DNA of 64,000 bases from the NCBI GenBank assembly GCA_011634665.1, contig WAEK01000016.1:248001-312000 (forward strand), read 5' to 3'. The translations under genes were made by a program, and so were the position numbers. How positions within the stretch are numbered: the stretch's first letter is position 1; every line of letters begins with the position of its first letter. Positions 46,125 to 59,419 of this stretch are shown here, piece after piece. Under the pieces are notes generated by a model that worked only from the letters and a program-made list of their open reading frames with translations, was not told the origin of the DNA and made no database searches. This DNA is from Mortierella sp. BCC40632 (taxonomy: Eukaryota; Mortierellomycota; Mortierellomycetes; Mortierellales; Mortierellaceae).

Positions 46125-49100
46125 TCACAGCTCGTACCACTTCTTGTTCGCATTCTTGGCATTCAACTCCCGGACGGCTTTCAGGAATTCATTGCTTGCA
46201 GCATTGGCCTCGGCCGTCTTATCGCCCAATTGGTTCAATCGTTGACCTCGTTCATCCAGGTTCTGCAAGGTTTGGTGCATCATATTGGCCATTCCCCCTG
46301 ATGCGCCCTCTGCCGCTCCGGCCACTCCTCCTTCTCCAGTGGCTACTCCGCCAGGTCGAATCCTAGACGCCGCCGCTGCACGCTTCAGGGCAGGGTTCTC
46401 GGCCCGATAATATTCTCCACCCACTATAGGAAGGTGTTTTTTGTTTGTTAAATATATAGAGTGTGAGGTGAGAAATCAAATAAACAAATAGGCAAAAGCC
46501 TTCATCAGATCGTCCCCTCTCCCCTTTTTTTCCCAATACAAATTTTAAAAATACACAAAATAGAAAATACAAATAAGCATTTTTTCTCAAAAGACTTACA
46601 GAGTTGATCCAAATCCTCAAGCTTCGGAGGAATCTCTTCTCCATTCAGAGCCGAGTTCACTGCCTGTCCAACACTGCCCAACCATCCACTGAATCCTGAA
46701 CCCGTTGTCGGCGATGAAAAGCTTGGCATAGTCAATTGGGCTGAAGGTCTCATCGGAATAGATATCGTAGGGTCGTACAATTGTATTGCCTCAGAATTTC
46801 CGACCGCCGTTCGTCCTTGAACAAAGAACCCATCATTACCACCACTAGTCTCGTTCTCGACGGCGGCAGAGGTGAATTTTTCATAGTTTCGCCAGAAATG
46901 ATCATGGCCCCAAAGACTATACATCCGGAATTCGGATTTCAGAATCGGGACCAAAAGTCGACCATCTGACAGGATCACACTGGTCTTCAGTCGTTCTGTC
47001 TCAAGCACGATCGGCAATTCCAGAATCGGTTCTCGTCCTCCTCCTCCTCCCCCTCGTTGACCATTGTTACCACCAGGTCCTGGTGAAGAGGTATTGGAGT
47101 CTCCATGCGAGGAAGAATGGTTTCCAGTCAATGAAATCAATTCAAGTCTCGGGATACTGAACAATAGGATCTTTCCCTGTTCTGTCAAACACATCAAACA
47201 GCATGCTCCTTGATGATAAATAACATTGGCTGCCATGATCCGACCAACCCCATTCAAACCACCCACATTGGGTGAAGGCTCTCCTCGGTTAGGACTTTGA
47301 CCTAATTGAGGATGGCTCAACAGATCCACCTTATGAATCCGACGGGAGGTACAATTCATATGGACTCGGATGCTGTGTTCTGAAACACAGACCAGATAGT
47401 TCAATCGTTGATGGGCTTTGGTCATCACCTTCTCCTGTGCATCCTTAAAGGTCGAGTAAATCGTGGGCTTGGTCGTAGACTCTCCACTAGCGATCGAGGG
47501 TGCGGGGGATCCAGAGGTGGGTGAAGTTCGGTAACCTCCCTTGGGTGAACCTACTCCTGCACCATACGCTTGACCATCGTCCATTGGGCGTGGTGGGAAG
47601 GGTGGAGGATGGGATGGCAAGTCCTTGTCTTGGTGTGGTTGATGGTGCGACGATTGAGATAATGTCAAAGAAGATCCAGTGGCGGTCGTTGAGTGACTGG
47701 TCGCTGTCGAGACAGATGACAGACTCGTAGTCGACTGAATCGAGGAGTGGGTCACAGGTGGGTTCTCGGGTGAGAGGACATTGATGATTGAAGTGTGAAC
47801 AGAGGCATACATTTCTTTGGTCTGGAACGTCTCCACTTTTCGAACGCGTCTTTCAACAGATGGCTGTGGTTGCTGAGGATATGGCATAGGTGGTGACATC
47901 GGTGCAACAGGTTCAATGACAAAGATGATGTAGACACCTTCTGTCGATCCTGCCAAAAGCAACAATGAAGGTGTCTTGTCCTGTTCACTTGTGGTCGATA
48001 CTATAAAGGCCAGACTCGAAATCACTACACCAACACGCTGGTGTGACTGATCCTGCTGGTGTGGGTCCAAAGCTGGATTGAGGGAATCGGTTACGGGATG
48101 GAGGTTATTCTGGTTCTGACTCTGGTGATGGGAACGATGTTGGTCATCATGATTTGACGGGACGACGCTGTCTCCTGTTACTGGGTTCTTGTCTTGATCC
48201 AGCATCACCACTATTCAGGACAAGTAGAAATCATCCATATCCACGCGAAAAAGTTAAATAAACTGTGCCGATGGGGTTGAGACCAGGACTAATTTCAAGT
48301 AACAAGTGAAAAAGAAATAAATACATTACCCTTCAAATCCTCGACATGTAACAGCCTTCCTGTTCTTGTATCAGTGATACTAAGAGAATAAAACTCGTCG
48401 GATACTGCCACACTATAGATTCAAAAGATGTAAAATAAGTAAATTAAAGGATGGCCAACATTGTGCAATCGTAATTACCCACAAACACCACACAGGGTCG
48501 GGAGGTTTGTCCCCCAAGACTTACAGGCCGCAGTCTGAGATCGCGATCTGGTTAATCCTTCCAAGGTGAACACTGGACATGGTCACTGGTGAAAACTCGG
48601 CTCCTTGGCTCAGGCATGTTTCAATAAACTGTGGGCGAGGAGGGAGGAGAGGTGAAGGTGCTCTGTCAAGAAGAGGCGATTGGTCCGGGAAGGGTGGAAG
48701 AGGTGAGGCAGCGGGTCGGTCGGGGAGTGGAGGGTTCGGATCAAGGTGACGAGTTTCAGGCGGGATGTTTTTACTCGCAACAGACTCGGGCGGGGGGCAG
48801 GGAGGTCCATTGTTCGGGCCACCAGGGCCGGAAATGATAGGGACATTGGGTCCATGATCACCCCCAGGGCTATTGGCCCCAGGTGGGGGAGTCTGGGATC
48901 CTATTGAGCCAGTCCTGCTCCGATTAGTGGATGGAGAAGGAGCTTGCGAGCGTGTATGTTCTTCTCTAGGTGGATACTCGGGTTCATGAGCTGGTACTGG
49001 CACCGCCCTGAAGGACGGTCCACGCTCAAAATTGCAGGCATAGTCATCGGTATAGAGTTCGTTGTTGGTATTCTCCTGTTGTTGAGCAGGATCACACTCG

Positions 49101-51128
49101 TGGTTCGTGATGTTCAAACCACGCTCCATCTCTGTAGCCAGTGCCTCGGTAATGGGGCTCCCGTGGGCACCCTGTCCCTGGGAAATACTGGGCTGCCGAG
49201 TGAGGTACTCGCTCCCATCCTTTGACAAACGCCCATAGACCCAGTTTCCGTTGGCAAAACCCACTGATAGAACCTGACTCTGGATTGAATAGTCAAAAGC
49301 AACAATCTCGGTTTGGTTCCTGAAAAAGAGTGCTCCCAGCTCAGTCGTCAAGTGGTGAATGGGTTGAAATGTGGCTCCTTCCCAGAAGCGAATACTGCAG
49401 TCTTCGTGGGCCGTCACGAGAATATCATGGCAAAGCCTTGATTCATCAATGATGGCAGCCTTCCCTCCAAAGACAGGCAGTCGACTGTTTGGAGTGGGTT
49501 TCTTGATGCCGTAAAGACCCTTCACTAAGCGAGAGTATTGGTTTGGTGAGAGTGGGCCATAGACCTTGGCAAAGAGAACTCTTGGCTCGGCAAAAGTCAA
49601 GCACGAGGGTATAGTGTGTTGGTTGTGTGGCGCCTTGAATGAATAAGACTTGATACCTCCTTGGTTAGTGAGAACCAGGATCGCAAGTGGATCCAATGCA
49701 CCATTGTACCACGGCGAATTGCGGGGGAGGATAATAAAGTCAAGGAAATCGGATTCCGTGCCCAGGATGTGATGTCTACGAGGTTTCTTGTAGTCAGGCT
49801 TAGGGGGGTACTCAAACAAATGAAGTCCAAATATGTCGAGCGAGCTGGTCCCTCCAGCAACGATTAGAGTCATGTCCTCCTTATTCGCATGGAGACACCA
49901 TGTCAGTCGATAGATGGGTACAAACTGAGCATTCTCTCTCTCCACTGTGGGCCGGGTGCCTGGAACGTTGACATTCAGCTCGTGAATGGTTCTTGCCAGA
50001 ACTGGTTTCTCCTGACGAATATCCCAAAACACAAAGCAGCCATCGTCGTAACCACTGACAAAGCCATGACCGTCTGGACGCCACGAGATAACGGTGACAT
50101 GTGGATAGCGGTACTCGTTCGTCACCATCATATTGCTTCCAATGGCGATGCCGCCCATGGCTCCAGGAGGGATCTCATAAATAAACGTCCTGACGACAGA
50201 CTTTTGCATAATATTCCAGAGGACAACACCTGTAGTGTAGGCGATTAAGAGCTGGTTGCTGTCTGTAGGGTGTGCCTGAATAGAGACGACGATCGAGTTA
50301 CGTTTCCCGTCGGGAATGATGTTGGGGATCTTGTATTGGATGGTCTGACCCCTGTACACATCAAAGACATCGACGGTACCATCCCGGAGTCCATGGAAAA
50401 GCCAATTAGATCCCGAGAGTAGCTCCATACATGTGACGATATTGCGGGCATTCCTGACAAATAGCCGTTGCTTCTTGATCAAGTCAAACACAGTAATGGC
50501 GTTTCTGGTGTCGAGTGCAACCAAAATGGGCGAGCCTGGTTGAAAGGTCAACATCTTGACTGATACACCCTGTTCAAGCTCGAGATAACAGACGAGCTCA
50601 GATCCACCTGTTACTGCAATCGCTCCCTTGTACGTGCCTGAGGCGTATTATGATCACCCAGATCCGAGGTTAGTGGGAAAAGAAAAGAAAAACGAGTCAG
50701 CTGCGATGGCGCTAAAATGACCAATGCTCTGTAGGAGGTGTCCTAATGGATTTTACTTACCAGCGGCGAGGAGGCCCTGGACAGGGTCAACAGCTATGGA
50801 GGATAAAAGAGCTGGGAGGCCATATCTCCTTGTCTACAAAAGTTCAAGAGTAAAGTTTAAGGAGTCAATTGTCTATCACAGCACGCCAAGGGGTGATATC
50901 AACGGTTGGAGGAATCGATTTCGTCTCTGTAGAGTTTCTATCCATGCCAGGAGATTGTTGGGACCCAAGTGGAGAGAGCTTTACCTCGCAAAAGTTGAGT
51001 GTCTCGACAGAGAGGTTGGCAGAGAGGTCCTGTGCAAGCCTCTTTGTACCCTCCTTCTGTAGGACTTGGCGGATGCCACGCGCTCCTTCTGTCTGCACGA
51101 CATTTTTAATCTTGGTGAAGAAGGACAT
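46125..51128 (-). CDS. SRO7: Lethal giant larvae / tomosyn / Sro7 family WD40 protein with C-terminal R-SNARE motif
   Basis: Six exons in transcript order: 51128-50985, 50833-50761, 50637-48525, 48412-48330, 48210-46600 and 46423-46125. They join to about 1440 aa. N-terminal exons give the family start, RYGLPALLSSIAVDPVQGLL then AAGTYKGAI. Repeated WD-type blades fill the first two thirds (FHGLRDGTVDVFD, WRPDGHGFVSGYDDGCFVFW, TAHEDCSIRFWEG). Proline- and serine-rich loops interrupt the second propeller. The last 50 residues form an R-SNARE-like coil (NLDERGQRLNQLGDKTAEAN) with an Arg at the zero-layer position. Sro7/tomosyn proteins bind Rab (Sec4) and t-SNAREs and regulate exocytosis at sites of polarised growth. 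The gene is divergent from the Trs85 homologue, with 504 bp between starts. Confidence 0.93.
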
Positions 51129-51632
51129 TTGGAAGAAGGGGTATCTTGAGAAAAGTGGAAATGAGAGAAGGATGCACTTTGTTGCAGTGTAAAAGTAGCC
51201 GCGATCAAATAGAAAAAGAAAAGATGGCCAGATTGACAAGAAAATGTAGCGAGAACAAGAGGGTCTCTGGAGGATGAACGACGCGATGTGGAATAGAGAC
51301 AAGAGCAAAAAAAAAAAAAAAAAAAAAAGAGGGTTATGTGCGTGAGAGAGAGAAAGAGAGAGCGGGCGAGAAAAAGAGAGCGCCCAGGCCATGCATCTTT
51401 GTTCCGCTTCGGTCAGTAGTGGCGTGTCAGGTGATTGAGATCTTTTTTTTTCTTCGATGAGACCCTCATCAAACTGCATTTGGCTCTCCTGGAATGAATG
51501 CCTTTTCCACTCCACCCTAGCCCTTCCACACACACACACACTCTCTCTCTTTCTCTCTCCCTCTCTTTCTCTTTCACTCCTCGCTCACTCCGCTACCCTT
51601 TACGCGATCGACATTACTAGTCTTGGCAGTCC
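51129..51632. promoter_or_regulatory. Shared divergent promoter of SRO7 and TRS85 homologues
   Basis: A 504-bp gap between opposite start codons. A poly(A) run (about 51306-51328) is followed by AG-rich sequence, and a CT-rich tract (about 51537-51575) lies toward the Trs85 start. This is a strand-symmetric pattern, with pyrimidine-rich sequence upstream of each gene in its own sense. No specific binding site is assigned. Confidence 0.5.
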
Positions 51633-53928
51633 ATGGCTTCGTTTCAGCCTCGTGGCAGGGAGCTCTCTGCGCGAGAGATGGTCTCGCGGGTGATGAGTCC
51701 CCGCATCTTAGTGATCGCCTCGCCTGACGCAACAGAGCTTTGCCAGGCGAACCATCTTTCTTCAGTCGCCGATCTACTCACACCTTTTGGCGAGCAAATC
51801 GAGGGCAGAAGTAATTCTAATGCTACACTTAAAACATACGACATGTATTCAGCCATTCCTCGTCTGCAGTGTCTAATGACATTGGGTTCTGTCCTCCCTT
51901 CTCTTGGCGACGCGACATAGTCACGGTACATGGCTCCATGGGCCTGCCATCTTCCATCGACAACTTTTCGGTCCGGTTCACGGAAGCGGACCAATTAGAG
52001 GAAATCGATTCCAAAACTTCGGAACGCTGGCTGGCCGAGGTCGTTAGAAACGAGGCCAAAGACTTCCAGGACCAGTTCAACATTCAAGGCAAAGAACAGG
52101 TCACGCTCGACTATTTGAACGGTAAGACCTTGACTGTAGATAATAAGACGGCCGGAGCGCGTCCTCTTTTTTTTTTATTTTTTTTTATAGCAATGCAGGG
52201 CCACTGACTCAGATCTACTTTCATGGATACTATCGTGTATTGCTTTCCTCTTTGGGAACATAGCATCCGCAGATCGAGTCTACCCATGGTACTCCAAATA
52301 TCGCGATCTACTTTTAGGAACTGGGGGCGTGTCGGACCACGAAACCTTTGATCATCCAGTCGCCAGCATCATCGCTGTCTCCTCCTTTTCGATTGATCCA
52401 GTAGGAGATATCAAGAAGCTGATCAGCACAAGCACATCGTCTCCTGTATTCGAGAGGGCGTACATGGATCCATCAATACTTCAGTACTATATCCTGATCC
52501 ATGACAATGCCAGAGGAAACTTGGACAGGTACCTATTCAATTTCATCCGACAAGGCCATCCTCCCCCATCCGATGAGAACAGTGACCGCTAACCTTTTTT
52601 TTTTTTTTTTTTTTTCATTTCGTTACCAGTGCCGTGGATTTACTGGACAGAATGAGAAAGGCCTTTGGACTGAACTGTAGCCTGTTAAAGATCAACTCTG
52701 TCGATCCGAATGATGCGACACAGCAAAAGAACAGGCATGCACATCATTGGCTCAGGAGCGTACCTAAATCGAAATTACTTGCACTAGGACGCGTCGCCAA
52801 AGATTCAACTGGCACTGGCAGGAGCTCACTCTCCTCCATTCATTCGAATCCCTTGGGAACTATCTCGGATTTGATGTCACAGCGCAGCTCCATGTCTTCA
52901 CCCGTCTATTCTACAGGAAGCAGTTCTCCAACCTTTGCACAAAACCCAGTGTTTGCTCAAGTGGGAAATGACGAAGAGGATGGAACATTTAATCAGGACC
53001 TTCAGTCCAAACCAGCACTGGAAGATCAAGAGATCACGACAGACTTGTTGACAAATCCAGAAAAGTTGGCAGAACCCTATGGATGTTGTCTAAGCAACGA
53101 GGACATTTTGGGGATTGCAACACTTCTTCGAGAGTTGCTGGCACAAGTCATTATACCCAATATGGAAAGAAGCATTGCTCACTGGAATGAACAGGTGGCT
53201 GCCTCAAGAAAGGGCATTGCAGGTCGTTTCCGACGTTATTTTGGCACAGGATCCAAGAACCCCGCGACATCTGTTCAACAATCTGCTTCTGCTGGCCCGA
53301 ACGGAGGATTGATCTATCCACATGCTTCACCAGAAGCTCAAATGCGCAAATTGGCAGATTGGTCTTTTATGCTCCGAGACTACAAGTTTGCTTCTTCGGT
53401 CTATGAGACTGTTAAGAAAGACTTTGCCTCGGACAAGGCATGGAAATACTATGGCGGAGCTCAGGCAAGTTGAACTATGCTATTCCTCACCTCCACCCCC
53501 CACCCCTTTTCCCACTTATTTGACATACTCGATGACGATCTTTTTCTTCCCTGTATGAACCCATAATGATTAATGTTTCTTTGAACGATTTTTTAAAACG
53601 TCCTTTTTTAGGAGATGATTGGACTGTGTTTACTCATGTCGCCACAACCTTTGAATGCAAAGAATGATATCGACCATTATTTTGAGTCTGCGGTGAATGC
53701 TTATATTCACAAAGCTAGAACGCCCTTCTATGCCGCCCGATCCACCTTGTTCTGCTATGAGCTCTTTAAGCAGAGAAACATGTATAGAGAATCGCCCGTT
53801 ACACTCACAAGAATGACCGCCGAGGTACCGTGAACGATGCTTTATTTTTTTATATTCAATTGTTCTGGGATGTATCTTAATTCTTGATTTTGTAACTGAT
53901 TTGGATGTCTGCGGACCAATTTCTTTTG

Positions 53929-53982
<54 letters not shown>

Positions 53983-55710
53983 ATAGTCGTCAGATCTTCG
54001 CAATGGTCTTTTCTTAGAACAGGCAGCACATTGTTACCTAAAACTGCCTAGGCCCTCTGTCCGAAAGTATGCTTTCCACATGATTATGGCCGGTCACCGA
54101 TTCAACAAGGCAGATCAGGTACATACTTTGCTCTGCCTTTTAAATTTTTGTTATGGTGACACTCTAGGCTCAATTGTCTAATACGTTTGGTCGGTCTATT
54201 CTCAAAACGCCTACTTTCTACCCTTTTCTAGAAAGAACACGCCTATCGTTGCTACATGGCGGCGTCTCTTGTGTATGATTCCAAAGGATGGGGACTGGTC
54301 GATGATCACATCAGCTGTACACTAGGACGACAATCGTACCAATTGGGTAAATCGGAAGAAGTGCTGGAGCACTATACCAAGTTACTGCGCGAGAGTCGTC
54401 AGATGCCTCAACAACAAGCTGTTTACATGAAAGAATTTTTGAGCGTCTATAGAGTAAGGAGGAGAGAGAGAGAGAGAGACGACGCCTGTGTGTGTGTGTG
54501 TTTGCTGAGGGAGAGAAGGCAGGGTTCGTTACTCGACCTGATCGCCAACTAAGAGTCGATTGGTTGACATGGTGTATCTATTTTATCGGTGTGTGATAGG
54601 ATTACACCAACAAGATTGAGGCTGATCCGCTCCGAGAGACTTTCCCAGACTTTCCACTTCCTATTGTCCTTGGACAGAAAACAAGGGTGGTCCTTTCGAC
54701 CTCTCAATCACCCAGCGACAAGAACGAGGTCTGGGCAGATCTCGAAAATAATTTAAAAACGAATAACCCTTCAGATTCGAAGCGGACTGTTTCTGCAGTT
54801 GGAGGTAATGTAACATACATACTTTTGCAGGGGGGAGAAGTTGACTCGCAAGAGAGACTTTATTGAGGAAAAGAGACCTAAAGCACAATGATTACTGACT
54901 TTTGACTATAATTTGTCTTTTCCAACCTCATACTAGAACATGTGTTGGTTACATTGGATGTCAAGAATCCTTTGCAGATCCCAGTGATTCTGACTGACGT
55001 CATTCTTGGTTGCGAACACAACGCCTCGACCGCCAACGTGACGGTTCCCGTAGATGCAGCAGAAGAGGCTCACCTTGCCTTGTATGAGCAGCAAGTCCCC
55101 AACTTCGATGGACGAGTGACCTTTAGTGCCTTTGACTGTGACCGGATTGATCGTATCATTATGGAGCCAGGCCAAGTCCGGACTGTAAGCTGCCAAGCTA
55201 TTCGTTGGCAGTATTTGTCTTCATTAAGTGCTTGAGTAATGACTCCACATATCTGACCATGGATACTACTTTATTTTTCCCCATTGCGTAAAAAAAAAAA
55301 AAAAAGCTAAAATTCGAGATCCTGCCAAAGAAAGAGGGTCAGATCAGGGTGATGGGACTTCATTGCAATGTGGAGGGCCAAGTTCATGCCTACAAAGAGA
55401 TTGTCAAACGCGGCAAACGATTGAACAAGACCAAGGAGCAAATGATGTCCCAGGTCTATGAAGAAGACAAGAGTCTAGATATCTTGATCGCCCCCGAGAT
55501 GCCTCTGTTGGATGTACAATTCCAGTCCGTGCCCGAGATGATCCTTTCAGGTGAAGTCTGTGAGCTTTCGCTTCAAGTCAAAAATTTGGGCAAGAAGGGT
55601 CTGAAGAATTTGAAGGTTCGCATGAGTCACCCTACGTTCTTTTGCATAGGCGAAAGCAGGGAGGAGAGCGATCTTGGTCTCTATAGTAAGTGAAGGCAGA
55701 TTCGCCTCTT

Positions 55711-55752
<42 letters not shown>

Positions 55753-57766
55753 TAAGTTGGGATAGAAAATGTATTCCAATCTAACTTTCTCTTTTCTTTT
55801 GGACAAATAGCCAAGGGAGATGGAGGGAAATCCTCGGAATGGCTTGAAATCGACAATTCTTTGCAGATCCAAACAACACAGACAATCTTGGAGAAGGTGC
55901 TGGCACCGGGTGAGAGCACTGTCATCCCTGCCTGGCTCCGTGGAGAAAGGATTGGCAAACACACATTCTTGTTTGTGTTCTCGTACGAGTCAGAGCAAGA
56001 AGGAACAGCCATGGGCGTGAGAAGCTTACGACATGCGATCTCGGCCCAGGTGCTGCCCTCACTCAAGATCAATGCTTTTACACGACCTAGTACAAGGGGA
56101 TTGAATGAGTTTATTCTTGGTATCGAGACAGAGAATTTGCAGACAGTTCCCAACTTTGAATTTTTGCAGATCTCATCCATGAGTGCCTCTTGGGTCATTG
56201 AAGCTGTTAGCAAGTCTGAGTAAGTGATTTTAGGGTGACTTTTTTTCTTTCCTCCAAGATTATTAGAGCATGTCCAAATGGATCAGATATGTCTAATATT
56301 GCTACTCAATCGCTCATGAACCATCCAAATAGGGACTCTGAAGAGAGCAGGTCGATTGCGCCTAGACAAACCGTGTTTACATACTACAGAATCCGAAAGG
56401 GCGAGGACAAGACCGACTCTGGATCGACTACTCCAACGACTATCACGCCCGAACGGTTTACGGCCAGGGCTTTGGAGAAGTTGGTGATTGGCGAGGAAAA
56501 ATTGCGAGATATTCCTCCTCCACTAGAGTTACAGATTTGCCATCTCTCTACAGTAAGGATCCATCTTGTATTTGTGTAGTGTGCAAGTTGCTTGATGATA
56601 TTCCCAGCAATCGTGATCTAACATTACCTTTCTTACTCTCTCCACTCCACAACCTCTCTAGATCGATTCGCACATCAATTCGACTTCACCCGTCTTGAAA
56701 TATTTTTCGCGCGCTTCGAGACTTGGTTGGCGTCAAAACTCGATTGCCAATCAGTTTTCTTTTATTCCTGCTGCAGTCGATCGACGGTCCCTGTTCCCAA
56801 TCTATGGATCAAATGATATCGACTTGGCTCTGTTCTGGAGTATCCCCAAGATGAACCGCCGTGGCCACCATTACATTATCGGCATCAACCTCGGTGTGCA
56901 ACAGAACCCCTTCCAACCTATCTCGGAATATGGCTATGGAACCGATGAAACGGCCGACGGTGAAGAGGAATTCGCGAGGAGACGAGCTCTGTATGAACAG
57001 ACTATGAAGGATCAAGCGGCATTGATCCAATCCTTGACGTCGAATCCACATTTCAGGGACGAGAGTCCTGTCAAGATTTCCATGAAGTCGGAAGACTTGG
57101 TTCATCACGATTTCGTTCAAAAGAGGTATAGTCGAACATGGATCCATGAGCCAAGAGTATTCAAATGGTGTTGAGCAAATCAACTCACCACGTTTATTCA
57201 ATTTTCTCAATCGTTATTGTAGACTCTGTAGCACTCCCGTCAAGGTAGTGATCAGAAACTGTTCATGGAATAAGCATATCGCTTATACACTGGAGATGCT
57301 CTCGAGTAAAGATCCAATGGTCCCTCAGAAAGGCGTTGTCGTGACTGGATCAGGATCCGAGTCTGGACGGAAATCGACCTCCATTGCACCGACGAGCTCA
57401 GGCGTCGCGGCTGACTCAACCAACCCACATGTGAACGCACAATCATTCTTCTGGGCAGGCCCGACAGTAACTACTGGGTACCTGGAGCCATTGTCGCAGA
57501 TTGAGATTGAGGTATTGGCGTGTTTCACTGAGTATGGCGTTTATGACATCAACCGATGGAGATTAGAAGTACAAGTGGTGAAGCCTCAACGGACCAAAAA
57601 TCAATCGAGAAAGAAAAAATCTTCCAACAACAAGATTGTGTCCAAGGAAGTAGTTGATGAAGAAGAAGAGGAAGAAGAAGACCGAGTGCCGACAGCGCCG
57701 CCGCAGGGCATTGGCAAAGGTTTTATGCAGATGCCCAACTTGGCCCACTATCTTCAGATTGCTTGA
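51633..57766 (+). CDS. TRS85: TRAPP complex subunit TRAPPC8 / Trs85
   Basis: Fifteen exons: 51633-51810, 51921-52121, 52199-52234, 52273-52528, 52630-53464, 53612-53824, 53987-54118, 54232-54453, 54600-54804, 54937-55184, 55307-55685, 55811-56219, 56333-56552, 56662-57125 and 57223-57766. They join to about 1513 aa, close to TRAPPC8 length. Recognisable parts are PRILVIASPDATELCQANHL, YPWYSKYRDLLLGTG, YYGGAQEMIGLCLLM, the TPR-like middle and a beta-rich C-terminal half. Trs85 defines TRAPPIII, the GEF for Ypt1/Rab1 in autophagy and Golgi traffic. Exon 3 is only 36 nt. The intron after 53464 begins with GC. The intron before 55307 ends in 16 A followed by G. A Glu-rich stretch lies near the C-terminus. 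The next gene (PAK) is convergent. Confidence 0.93.
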
Positions 57767-58368
57767 ACAATCTCTCTCCCCCACCACATCACTCCCCCTT
57801 TTCCTCCTATCTTTCGGCGTTTAGAGATCTCTCTCGAGACCAACAATTGCACAAAAGCACACAATAAAAAAAAAAAAAAAAAAAAAAAGTGTAGTCAACA
57901 CAGTGCAGGCAGGTGAAGGAAGACTCTGATTCAGGAACAAGATGCGGTTCAATCAACAACGCAATTTTTTGACATACAGACAAACACATCTGACCAAAAG
58001 AGAGCAACATTAAACAACAACAACAACAGCAGCAGCAGCAGCATTCTGCTGGAGCATGATCTGAGCGCCCTTTGTTGTTGTGTTGTTATTTATCAAGTTG
58101 TCTGTTGTCTTGTCTTTGTACCACATTGATATTGTTGTTGTCTTTTTCAGGCACAAACTCTCCTCCTCACCCCTATTCGTCAATTGCAACCTACAGCCCT
58201 TCTTCTTCTCCCGTGATGCAGTCCTCACATCACACAAAATCATTCAGGAAAAAAAAAAGTCTAAGACAGAGGAGGGGGAAAAAAAGTGGCATTCGAATGT
58301 CAATGGTAGACGCCATAGCCCTTCTACTCTAGATCAAACACTTTTTTTTTTCCTGAGATGTCTGTCTC

Positions 58369-58448
<80 letters not shown>

Positions 58449-58583
58449 TTCTCACTTTCTTCCTCCAGCTCATTTATGCTTTAAAGAGACAAGGCTTTAA
58501 AATTATTGCCTGACCTTTTCTCCCTTCACAACAAATGTATCTCTTTGTGGGTAGAGTTCTCCGCCCCTCTCTCGACGTTGAGG

Positions 58584-58625
<42 letters not shown>

Positions 58626-59203
58626 GTGGTTAGGGCTGGAGGAGGATCCTTGTCATCCTATCAAGTTCACTCTCAGCTAATTCCTACTAATTGATTGATT
58701 TTGAGCAGAACTCTCCTCCTCTATCACTGTTTAGGGCAATTCGCTTCATAGAAAATGGCTGCTTGCTCTCCTTGATCTCTGATCCGTGCAACCATTGCCG
58801 ATGCTACCGACTACTAGAGTCCTTCATAGCCAGGACTAGCACTAAAAAAAAAAAAAAAAAAAGGGGAAAGAAAAAGAAAGGAGAGCTTGGGGGGGGGGGA
58901 GGGAGGGAAAAAAAAGGCTTCTATATATTTAATTCAAGTCGCTTTTCTTTTTGGCTGGGCTATGATGATTTTTTTTTCTTCTTTTCTTCTTGTTCTTCTT
59001 AGACAAAAGCTCCTAAGCTATTTTACCTTTCCCTTTTTTCAATTGTAAGTAACCTCCCATTCTTCCCTTCTCCTTCTCCTCCCTTTCTTCCCCCATCTTC
59101 CACCTTCAAATGGACCTTTCCCATTCTCCCTTTGTTTCCAGAGTGCCGCGGATATATACGATAGTATTAAAAAGTAAATCAAACAAAAAAGAAAAAGAAA
59201 AAG

Positions 59204-59244
<41 letters not shown>

Positions 59245-59419
59245 GAGAGATAAAAATGAATGAGATGAAACGGAAATAAATAAATAAATAAAAAAAATAG
59301 ACAGAAACAAAGAAAGTATATAGACATCGTCGATCCTGATAGATTTTGAGATGATGATTTTTTTTTTCTCTTTTTGGTTGGTTGGTTTTTTCTTTTTCTT
59401 TTTCTGATGCGCTGTTCTT
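57767..59419. other. Convergent intergenic region of TRS85 and PAK genes
   Basis: No gene recognised. Contains poly(A) at about 57866-57888, a (CAA)(CAG) trinucleotide stretch at about 58015-58042, a CT microsatellite, an adjoining T and A run at about 58584-58625, and A-rich AAAAG repeats at about 59180-59245 near the PAK 3' end. Confidence 0.6.
58373..58444. repeat. (CT)n microsatellite
   Basis: Almost pure CT run of about 70 bp in the convergent intergenic region. Confidence 0.95.
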
